A DNA stretch of 64,000 bases, from assembly GCA_015143295.1 (NCBI GenBank), contig CM026557.1, forward strand, positions 22,601,760 to 22,665,759, written 5' to 3'. This DNA comes from Tetracentron sinense. Its lineage: Eukaryota; Streptophyta; Magnoliopsida; Trochodendrales; Trochodendraceae. The notes beneath the pieces are model-generated. The model was not told where the DNA came from, searched no databases, and saw only the letters and a program-made list of their open reading frames with translations. A program made the position numbers and the translations under genes. Positions 40,873 to 52,800 of the stretch are shown here, one piece after another; the stretch's first letter is position 1, and every line of letters begins with the position of its first letter.

Positions 40873-41123
40873 GAGATGTGTTTACTTGCACGCAATAACC
40901 AGAAACATAGATCCGCTCCTCTGCTCTGTTGCTATTTTTCTCTGGTTTTGCTTAATCTGCCCGCTTTCCTTGATTCAGTTTGAATTTTCAGGGTTTGTAA
41001 GGAAAGTGGGCAGGTGGGTTGGTCTTAGATAGATCAATTAACGGAACCCTTTTTCATAAACAAAAAATAAAAATTATTTGTGGAAGAAGAAGAGCAGAGG
41101 AGCAGAAGAAGTTTGTGAGTAGG

Positions 41124-44100
41124 ATGGTGGTGGATTCACAAAAGGGTAGTGGGGGATCATCTTCCTGGGGATTGAGAAGTTTGATTAGGAGAAAGCAGGT
41201 TGATTCAGCTCATGTGAGGCCAGATGGTCACCAATTGGCCAAGCAATTATCTGTTCTTGACCTCATTGCAATTGGTAATTATTTGATCCTTCTTTTCAAA
41301 TTTGGATTTGGTTTTGTTTTTCATTTTTTATTTCTTTTTTGGCATTTGGTTTATGGGTTTGTATCCTTTTTTATGTTTTGTTTTTTCAGTTTTTTTTTCC
41401 TTATTCTTAAATTGTTTGTTTGGTACAGTGCTGATGGCGTTTGGTTCATGGGTTTATTTTCTTCCATAGGTGTTTCTGTTTGCTATTTAAATTTGATTAA
41501 TTGTTTGTTTTTTTTCAGTTTTATTCCCCTTTTCTTTGTTTGGTAGGAATTTTTTTTTTTTTGGGTGTTATTTTCTGTGGCAATTCTGATAAAGTTTCCA
41601 GTTTTCCAGCTTCTACATGATGTAAATTGTTGTTTTGCAACCATCAAGCAACAAGTATTGTTCTTCATAGTTGTTTTTTTTTAATGAGTTTATATGTACT
41701 GTGGAAATTATTGGCCTTGTTAGAGGACACAGTCCACTCCAATTTGCTTTGTGTTATGCTAGAATTTGGTATATGTCACTTCCTGTAACAAGGATTTGCA
41801 TATATCTTATTTGCACTATTGAATTCTGGCTTTAGGTATACCCATATTTTTTTTTGTTTTCCCCTCTTAATTTCCCCATTTTCTCTTCTATCTCACATGT
41901 TTGCATCTTCATTTGTTGACTATAATTGTGAATTAGTGTTGCTATTTTTTTTGGTAATGCTTTCCACTTGGTAGATTGTTGTAACTGGCTTTAAATTTTC
42001 CCCCTTTTGGGCATCTCGTCGGTGTTTTTGTCCGTGTGTATGACCGGAGGTGTGTGTATATATTGATTACCATTGAATTGGTGCTCCCTTTGAACAGGTG
42101 TCGGATCAACCATTGGGGCTGGAGTTTATATTCTTGTTGGAACAGTTGCTAGAGAGCATTCCGGACCTGCCCTTGTTTTCTCCTTTCTGATAGCTGGAAT
42201 AGCAGCTGCTCTTTCGGCGTTTTGCTATGCAGAGCTTGCTAGTCGTTGCCCATCCGCTGGAAGTGCCTATCATTATTCATACATATGTGTTGGAGAAGGG
42301 TAATCTAGAATTCCGTAGATATTTCAATGTTTCTGCTTCTACAATCATCATGTTTGCATATCATGATTGCAGATAAAATCTCGTGCTAAGATAGTTCTTT
42401 GGATTCATATTATTTTATTTCCTCATCGGGATGTGTGAACCATCAACCTGATTATGTTTTTTACTTCCCAAGAATAGTGATTGAAGAGTTTGTTGCAAAT
42501 GTTGAGGATTGACAAAACGGTTAACACGCACTTATTGTTTCTCTAAAGGATTTTGATTTTCCTTTCCGTCAGTTAATTTAGTCATGTGATCGATTTCAGT
42601 GTTGCTTGGCTGATTGGTTGGGCTCTTATACTAGAATATACAATTGGTGGCGCAGCTGTTGCTCGTGGCATATCCCCAAATTTGGTGCGTTAGATCTTCC
42701 CTAATCCAATATTAGTTCTCTTTCATCTATGCCTTTCCCCATGAGTTTTGTAGTATTTGTTATTTTTGTAGTGTCCATGTTGGTTGTTTGCTAAGCTGGA
42801 ATATATTTCTATTCTTAATGATTTCATATGCTATCTGTTTATTGATTTAGATTGCTATATTATCTCGGAACATGGACATTTTCTATCTGCTCGATGCCAC
42901 CAATGAATAGAATTGGCTAGATAAGAACTTCTTGATAGTGAACTCTGGGTAAGCCATAAGTCATGACTCATGATATGTGCCATGAGGACTGTTGGAGATC
43001 ACTGAGGTCCTGAACATGGAAAATATTGACCTTTATTCTCACAGATGATGCCATTTCTGTTCTTAGGAAGGCAGTCCTGCCCCTTCTGGGCCTCGTTTTC
43101 TCATATGTGACTAGTAAAAATGAGCATGTTCTGCTAGTAGGCTTGTTTGGGAGGATGGTTCTGTGAGAGTCGCCCTTCGGCGCTGTCCTTGCTTCTAGGT
43201 GTTTATTTTATGCACCAATATATATATGAGCATGTTTCATCTGCACACTATCTAAGTTAGGAGATGCATCTGTGGTTGAGAGTTGAGTTACTGGGTTTTG
43301 TAGAAATTGGGATATAAAACTTTCTCAGCAGAAGCACAAGGATGGTGAAAAAATAATTGGGAAGTGTTTCCCTCTGAATTATCACACAAAGCACACTCAA
43401 AATCATTTCAGAATATTACTATTACAAGCTGGTTGTTATGTAAATGTTAAGGAGGGATCCCAGATGAAGGCTCCCACCTAAAATCCTGGAAACCAGAAAA
43501 CATGAAATGTAATGCAATTATGAGCAGGATTAAGATTTTTTTTATAATTTTCATTTTTGAATGCATGTTTTGTGCTGCAAAAGAAGAAGCTCAGTTGATC
43601 AGTTTAAATTCAATATTGTGTATAATAGATTCCTTTTAGGTTTTCCTTCTCTTACGTATTGACCATTATGTATTGCAAAAGGTTTTGGACAACACCAAGA
43701 TTCTATGGATACCATATTATCCATTCCCTGTTTTCTTTTTCTTTTTTCTCAGAGCTTGCTTTTTGGAGGTCAGGATAGTCTGCCGGCTTTCTTAGCCCGT
43801 GCATACATTCCCGGCCTTGACATTGTGGTCGACCCATGTGCCGCAATTCTAGTTTTTGTAGTCACCGGGCTCTTGTGCGTGGGAATCAAGGAGGTATCCT
43901 TTTAACATCTCTTTTTTTGTTATGTGAAAGTTGAAATTTCTTTAGTGCCTTCCTTCAATTCAAACTCTTACTGTTACTGTGTTACAGAGTTCGCTGGTAC
44001 AAGCTATTGTCACAACAGCAAATGTCTGTGCCATGGTTTTTGTCATAATAGCTGGCGGGTATCTGGGTTTCAAAACTGGATGGGCTGGATATGAACTTCC

Positions 44101-46514
44101 TAGCGGGTAATGGGGGTCCTTTGTTGTATACCTTGTCTTACATGGCCACCAGCTTACTCCATCTTTCTCGTTTTATTTATAGGTATTTCCCCTTCGGAGT
44201 AAATGGGATGCTTGCTGGGTCCGCAACAGTCTTCTTTGCATTTATTGGTTTTGATTCAGTTGCCAGCACAGCTGAGGAGGTATGCATGACATTTTTCTTG
44301 GTGCCCTTGAATGTGTTTGAATCAAGATTGAAAAACCGTTGACTTCTATTTGCCTCTCTTGGAATTAATTAATTTTTTTCTGTACATATTGCTTTTTATG
44401 TATACTAGTAAATATGAATGTGCACGTGAAATTGGTTTTATATTCAGCTTAGAGTGCTCTCTTTAGTTCTAATATTAAGTTTATTTGTTATTTACCAACC
44501 TAAAGCAGACGCAGAAAGTGGTAGTATTTCTCTATGTAAATTATCATTTTTACATAATTCTCTCCACATTAAAATTTTAAGTTCTCGGCAAAATAGTAAG
44601 AAATTTGTGATATATAAAATATACTTCAGGTACGTGAAATATAATTCGACCATCAATCTATATCTTCTTGCAAGCTTTCTTTTCATTTTTTTTATTGGTA
44701 ACTAGGGGCAAATAATATAGCAAAAGAAAATGTAGTACAAGATGGCAAGATAGTGAATCTAGAAAAAAGCAACAGAGGAACAAAAAGCAATAAAAGAGCA
44801 GAACAAAAAGCAATAAAAGAGCAGAGATAAGTAATTGATTACAAAAATAAGGGACCTTTTAAACTGCTGCAAGAGATAGAATCACAAAGCGATGAAACCG
44901 ACAAATCCTCATAATCCCTCCATCAGGAGCACCAATCAAAGATGAGATGATGGGCCCCTAACTGGATCTTGTCTAGGAGAAATGCCACATCTTCAAATAT
45001 TCACCTGTTCCTCTCCTTCCAGCTGAAATTGGAGGGGCCAACACTATTGAGAATGAAGAAGATAAGAAGTTTTGGAAGGAGTAGGCAAAGATCCAGGAAA
45101 CTCCTTGTTCGGAGAGGAACAAGGACCAAACAACCCTCGTTGTAGGAAGTGCAATAAAAGATGATCCATTGTTTCCTCCGCTGAAAGGCGCTATTTTGAT
45201 ATGGTCGTACGTCAAGATTTTATCCAATGTCGCTGACCAAAATAATAAAGATACCTTGGATGGTACAATGAGTACTACACAGCCTTATGGGGAAAGGAAT
45301 GGACCATCTTTTATTAGTGACTCAGAGTAATAATATTAGTGACTGACTCCATATGAGTATATAAAATGAATAAGATGTATATGGTATATTGTTAAGAGTA
45401 TGGTAACCGTATACAGAAGTATTTTAATTATAAGATTTTAATAAATTAACCTCATAGAGTTTTAAAGTTTTAGGGATCCTAAACTAAGTATTTATTATTA
45501 TAATATTACATTATTTAGTTATATTGGTAAAAGAATTTAATTAATATTCTTAAAAAAATTCACTGCCACAGTAGTGGAACCCATTGGTAATAAAAATACT
45601 AGTGAGATTGTATGGACATAATAACCAGATAAAGAGTTCTATTTGGTTTAGAATTGTAATAAACTAACCTTATAGAGTTTTTTTCTTTTTATGGATTTCA
45701 AATTAACAATTTGTATACTTATTAAATTTTGAAAAAAAATATTTGGCAAATACTTAAGATTACTAATACCTTAGCATAAATATATGTATATTTTAAGAAC
45801 TTAATAACAGAACTTAGATTCTAAGTAGTTCACTAATACGCAGTTTTAGATTGAGTCTTTTTGGGGGGTTATTAGGCTTGGAGTCAGGAGATGTATCAGG
45901 GTTTTGAGTTTATTTGCTTGTAAACTCTTGTTTCCTTCTGTATTTTTGCTCCTGTATCCTTGCTCTTTATCTATACTTTTGCAGCTTTTATATCGATCAA
46001 AAAAAAAAAGTAGTTCACTAATACGCTGAAGGGAAAAGAGGATAGACAATTACTTTATTGGTAGAAAATTCTAATTAGATTAGGAGATTCTTTCTAATTA
46101 GAAGAAGAAACTATAAGTTGAGGATTCTAACCTTTTTTTTTCCTAGGATATACCGTCTAATAAAATTACTTTATCAGTCATGGATTAAGGGTAATGATGT
46201 CTTATTCTATTATCTAATATAAGGTCAATATTGTCCAATAAAAATTAAAAATGGGAATTTTTTTAAATCCCTAACTATTGCTTGTACTTTTACTAGTAGA
46301 ATGATGATTGCTTTTGAAAAAAATTGAACCTAAATTTTGACTTTTGGGGGTCAACTTTGGTGACTTGGGTAATCATGATTATTTTTCTTAAATTTAGCTG
46401 ACAATTTGTTGTTAATAGAAAATGTCATGACCTTGAGGGATCCTTTTTCTTTCAAATCAGTTACAGAGTCAAGCCATAAGTTGGAAGACCAAGGAGAGAT
46501 GATAAAGCATCATT

Positions 46515-46561
<47 letters not shown>

Positions 46562-49500
46562 AGACATTAGATATTCTTCGATTCAAATTGACAAGGAAAG
46601 AGAATCCTCTACATGTAGGTTACCATAACATTCTGGGTAACCTACTGTCATACAGCTCTTGCCATCCATAGTTATTTCAAATATGGCATCTTGTATCTAC
46701 TCTCATTATCTTACACGGTTGTAAAGATACTTGACATATTCTATGAGTTTTATATAAAGAGAACAGAGAAGAACAAGTTCTCTCTTTACAAGAACAATAT
46801 TCAAGCTTTTATGGTATCAGAGCATGGGTAGTTCTATAAACGCCAATTTTTCGTTTCAGCTCCTCAACATGTCTTCATCTTCTTCCACTCCTCTTCTCAA
46901 ATCCCATCACATATCCAATATTACCCAGTTTGTATCCATCAAACTGGATGGACAGAATTACCTATTGTGGAAGAGTCAAATCAATCCTTGTAAGCCAAGA
47001 TCTTTTCAGCTACCTCGATGGGTCCATCAAACCACCTCCCACACATCTTGAAGATGACAAACCCAATCCCGCATTTGCTGATTAGCAGTGTTGTGATAAG
47101 TTTGTTCTAAGCTGCATCAACAGCACTCTCACCGAAGGAGTATTAGCCCAAAAAGTTGGCCCCCATACCTCCCGCCAGATTTGGGATCTCTTAGCATCCA
47201 CGTTTATGCAACATTCGCAACCAAGGATTATGCAACTTCATCTTCAATTGCAAACCCTCAAGAAAGGCACCGACTCAATAGATGAATTTCTCAATTGCAT
47301 CAAGACGATTGTTGACGCACTTGCGGCCATCAATGACCCTGTCGCTGATAGAGACCTCGTTAATGAACTCCCTTGGAGGACTTCCTCCTGATTATGAGTC
47401 ATTCATAACAGTCATCACCAATCGAGTTGAGTCCATCCAATTTCCAGGAATGCAACCCCATCTTATTCTACCACTTCAATTGTTCTAGGCATCAAGGTTG
47501 CTCCTTATCTTGGTACAACAGCTCTTCCTTCGTCCACTCAAGCAGACAACACGTCATTCTCTTTGGCACCTCCAATTTCAAATGCATCAACTCAAGGGCT
47601 GCTTATTCCTTCTTCATCACCACCACATGTGGCAACACAATCACCATCCATACGGGACTTGCCTAGCATATCTCATACTGATCTTATAGTTGATCATGAT
47701 GTTCTCTCGTCCCGACCTATTGGACCACATGAGTTACCTACTCTGACATTTGTACATCTGGACACCACTTCTACAATTGCGGCACCATCTACCCAGAACT
47801 CTCTCGGTGAACTACACGCTGATGCAGATCCTCATATTCCACCAGCCCCATCTCAGCATTCATCAGTCCATCCAATGACCACTCGTCTCAAGGATGGAAC
47901 CCTCAAACCCCAGTCGTGGTTTGCTTCAGGCCATCCGATTAATACGGCCCTGCTCTCCACTATCTCTTCAGGTACACCAAATCCGACATGCTTCAGTCAG
48001 GCCATAAAAATTCTAGAATGGAGAGATGCTATGTCAGAAGAGTTCAACACCTTAATCAAGAACCATACCTGGTCGCTTGTCCCTATTCATCCCAGCATGA
48101 ACATCGTTGGGTGTAAGTGGGTCTTTCGCACCAAATATAATTCCAACGGATTCATCGAAAGACATAAAGCTCGTATAGTCGCTAAAGGCTATAATCAACA
48201 TCAAGGGTAGGACTTTGATAAACTTTCAGCCCAGTGGTCAAGTTCACCACCATTCGCACCGTCCTTGCTATTGTTGTTGCCAAACAATGGCCAATTAGAC
48301 AACTTGATGTACGAAATGCGTTTCTACATGGGCACCTAAATGAAGAAGTGTATATGCAACAGCCTCCTGGCCTTGTCAATACTGAATTCCCTACTCGTGT
48401 TTGTCATCTCCATAAGGTGCTTTATGGCCTCAAGCAAGCACCCTGTGCATGGTTCCAACGATTTAGTTCATTCGTTTTTTTTTGGAAGGGATTTAGTTCA
48501 TTCTTACTTGAACATGGTTTCAAACGCAGCAGTGTCGATTCCTCGATGTTCACTCATCAGTCTTCTTCCGGAATTCTGGTATTACTTCTCTATGTCGACG
48601 ACATCCTTCTCACAGGTAATTCGGCTACTGCTATCAACACTTTCATTTCAATACTTCGCACTTCATTCGACATGAAGGACTTGGGTGATCTCCACTACTT
48701 CCTCGGCATGGAAGCCACTCGCAACTCCTCTTGTCTCACATTAACTCAAACCAAGTATTCACTCGGTTTGCTTGATCGAATGGACATGGCTGGTGCAAAA
48801 CAATGTGTTACTCCCGTAGCCATTGGTTCAAAATTACCAGCCTCTGATGGTGAACCCCTCGCTTATCCTACAGTCTATCGGCAAGCAGTTGGCGCTCTTC
48901 AATATCTTACCATGACCCGGCCAAATCTTACCTATGTCATCAATCAATCCTGCCAATTTATGCATCATCCTACAACGACTCATCCTACATCTGTCAAAAG
49001 AATCTTAAGGTACTTAAAAGGTACTCTCGGCTCTGGGCTTCAATTTACATCCACCTCATCCTTTGATCTACGTTTTTACTCTGATGCGGATTGGGCTGGT
49101 TGTCCTGATAATCGAAGGTCCACTACTTGGTTCTCTGTGTTTTTGGGTCCAAATCTTATCTCTTGGGGAAGTAAGAAACAACCCACTGTTTCTTGATCTA
49201 GTGCTGAAGCTGAATACCGAGCGTTAGCTTTCACAACTGCTGATATTATATGGATTCGTTATTTACTTCATGATCTTTCCATGCCAATCAACACGCCTAC
49301 GAAGATCTATTTTTGACAATGTCAGTGCTACTTACATGGCCTCTAATCCTGCATTTCATGCGCGCACAAAACACGTTGAGATCGATTACCATTTCATTCG
49401 TGAAAAAGTCATTCAAGGTGACCTGCAAATTGGCTTCATCCCCACGCGAGATCAAATTGCTGATATCTTTACATAGTCTATAACTGGACCCCAATTTCGA

Positions 49501-49803
49501 TATGGTCGATCCAAGTTAATGATTGTCCAACCATCAACTTGTGGGGGGGTATTAGACATTAGATCTTCTTCGATTCAAATTGAATAGGAAAGAGAATCCT
49601 CTACACGTAGGTTACCATAACATTCTGGGTAACCTACTGTCATACAGCTCTTGCCATCCATAATTATTTCAAATATGGCATCTTGTATCTACTCTCATTA
49701 TCTTACACGGTTGTAAAGATACTTGACATAGTCTATGAGTTTTATATAAAGAGAACAGAGAAGAACAAGTTCTCTCTTTACAAGAACAATATTCAAGCTT
49801 TTA

Positions 49804-49834
<31 letters not shown>

Positions 49835-52800
49835 AAGCTTATCTGAGTTGCCTAACTTCTTTTTTTTTTTTTTTTTTCTTCTTAAAGTGATTTTTATAAT
49901 TGTGGTTCAGATTAATACGCCCTCTTTAATTTGGGTCACTGATAATTTAAATTTAAGAGTACACCGCATGCCAGATTCTGATATGTTTGTGCTTCTACTT
50001 TAAAGAGTTTTTGAACCCTGCAATCATTTCTTATCTCCATGACAGGTGAAGAATCCTCAGCGAGATTTGCCTCTGGGTATAGGGATTGCATTGTCTCTAT
50101 GTTGCATATTGTATATGCTGGTATCTGTTGTTATTGTCGGCCTAGTACCATATTATGCAATGGATCCAGACACCCCTATATCTTCTGCATTTGCTGCCCA
50201 TGGGATGCAGTGGGCAGTGTAAGTTATGTTAAAGGTTTTGCTTGTAATCTGTGGTGCTTTTAGCCCATACTGAAAATTTGAGGGCATTTCAGTTGAAACT
50301 TATTTTGTTTAAACTCCACTTTTGCCTTAATTGCAGGTATGTAATTACAGTTGGAGCAGTTACTGCACTTTGCTCAACATTGATGGGTTCAATTCTTCCT
50401 CAGGTAAATAAGTGGGAAGCATAGAGTGTTTCCATTCATTTGGTAATTTAGCAAAATGCTTGGATATAGTTGCCCTTTCCAACTAGTACTAGTATATCAA
50501 TGGGTGCAGTTGTTTGCCTTTTTATATGATTTAAATTCTCTGATTTATTTTGGAGACTTCCAAATTTTCCTTGATATGAGTTGAACTTAGTTGGGAAAAT
50601 AATGTAGCATTCCTACTTGATAGTGGATGCAACACGATGTTTCATTATTGTTCACCCACTCATTATCCAAGTGGTAGAAAGACACCTCAGTAACTATTTC
50701 CCATCCTTTCTTATTATTTATAGTTTATACTACTAATAAAAAAAAGATTACAACAATGCCCTTATTAACATGATATGGTGTATTTGCACCCATACTAATA
50801 AGGTATCTCAACACAAATATAAGATAAAAACAAACTAAATGAAGTTCATCAACTACAGTAATAACTATACATATGAGAGTTAAGAAAAAGTTTCTGATAA
50901 ACATGTATGAAAACACAAACCATAATCACGTAACCAAGTATAGGCAATACAATCTACATATGAAAACCTTATATTCAGTGAAATACATGAGAAAGTATTG
51001 ACTTTACAACTATAAAGTAAATGACATACATGATACAACCTTAATACCACATTCACTTACATGTCGGATCAGGAAATGAATAGTGATACATGATAAGTGT
51101 GCTAGACATTATTTCAATACTGTCGCCAACTCATGTAAACGTGAAATGTGGTCTAGTACATTTATATGCACGTCTAATGTTACTGGCATCTGGAGCCTAT
51201 ACTATGTCAGCTGGGTGCAAACCTTAGAATTGTGGAATTTTTCCGTAACTTTCACTCAATGTCTGGGACCGAGCATCATGTCCATAAGCTCTAGATGAGT
51301 GAGACCGGGCATCTTGACTATAACCATTTGAATTCGAAATCAAATGCTTAGATCTTCACTTTTAAACCTAAATCGACAACGGAATTGTTGTTTAAGGCTT
51401 ACGAATGATCAGAGAAGAAAATATGTTGGAACAAGGGGTGTTTTCCATCACCCAAATGGATACCCCCTTTGATTTTATAGTCGTATTGAGCGTATAGGTA
51501 ACAATATTTGTGTGTAACGATAAAAGTATCAGCCCGATATGCACAATACAATTCGATACCCTATTAAGACTCATGACTTTTTACAAAAGCAAAGAAAAGA
51601 AAACGTATAGAAGAGTATCGAAGCATATCGATGCATATGGGTCTGATACGCAGCGATACTCATACGATACTCAGTATTCTTTTATAAGTACATGTGCCAG
51701 GGTATTGGTTCCCTCGAAAACTGATACGTATCGATTTTTGAAACCATGGTATCGATACACAATAGTACTGCTTTTTAGATTATTTTCATGAAAAGCTTGA
51801 TGAGAAGTAGACTATTATTGAGATTCTAAGTTGTTATTACATGTACTGATATACTTTTTCCCATCCAATTCTTCTTCTTTTCTAAGATCCCTTGACATTG
51901 GGCTGATCTCCTTTTTTTTGTTATTTTATGATTTTCCCTGTATTCTTTCTATTGGAAATTCTTTTTGGCTAAGCCATGACTATACCATCCTATAGTGTTT
52001 TTAGCAAAATAAATATGATCCTTGTTTCCCCTGATGAACTTTGGGTGTTCTTGTTTTCTCAGCCCCGAATCCTGATGGCAATGGCTAGAGATGGATTGCT
52101 GCCATCATTTTTTTCAGATGTTAATAAACGCACCCAAGTTCCAGTCAAGGGAACAATAGTTACTGGTATCTGTGCTGCAACCCTGGCATTCTTCATGGAT
52201 GTTTCACAATTGGCAGGGATGGTAAGTAAACTTTACAAGTGATTAGGTTTGAACTGGGAAGATTGGAACCTTGTTGTATGAGTTTAAAATGAAGTTAACA
52301 TATGAGAGGAAACCTTATCCACCTATTGGGTACACTATATTGATTGTTTTACACACATGGACTACAAGCAAGGGGTTGAGACCCACTGTATGGTGGGCTC
52401 ACTTATCAGGTTGCCATGATGTTCTTAAAACACATGGCCATAGTGCAAGGGGGTGGGCCCACTTAGGGGATCTCCTATTCCAGAAACCGAACTATTGGGT
52501 GATCATAACCATATGATTTATAGACTTGTGAACTGTTGTTCATATGTTTCCTGACCGTCTTTAATATTGAGGATCTAGCATTGCAATTATCAGATTAGAT
52601 ATATTTTTGGAGCAGGCAATCTCCTGAGTAGCATCCATCTAATGGTAGGACCCACCCCCTATGATGTATACTATGTGGATAGCTTTTTAGATCCTACTTA
52701 CATGGCTTCCACAGATTGCCGCTACAGAATGGATAACTGAGTTTCAGATGTTGCATTTATTCTGCAGGTCAGTGTGGGCACACTTCTCGCTTTCACCATT

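Larger units (their letters stand above)
46558..49803 (+). mobile_element. Ty1/copia retrotransposon, young, internally deleted, in CAT4 intron 6
   Basis: Two 254-bp LTRs (46558-46811 and 49550-49803) differ at about six positions by my reading. They start TATTAGACAT and end AAGCTTTTA instead of TG and CA. The 5-bp duplication TCTCT lies at 46553-46557 and 49804-49808. The primer site TGGTATCAGAGCA is at 46812, and a G-rich polypurine tract GTGGGGGGG precedes the 3' LTR. Gag is partial. Protease and integrase are missing, and reverse transcriptase and RNase H follow directly. It is in the same orientation as CAT4, so its LTR could supply premature poly-A signals. Confidence 0.92.

Noticed and set aside
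40826-41032. Small upstream open frame before CAT4
   Set aside because: It runs through the GGGCAGC repeat and leader sequence, has no recognisable domain and is not in frame with the CAT4 start.
41275-41546. Open frame continuing past CAT4 exon 1
   Set aside because: It is T-rich intron read-through (Phe/Leu-rich). The GTAATT donor at 41275 and family alignment place the exon end at 41274.
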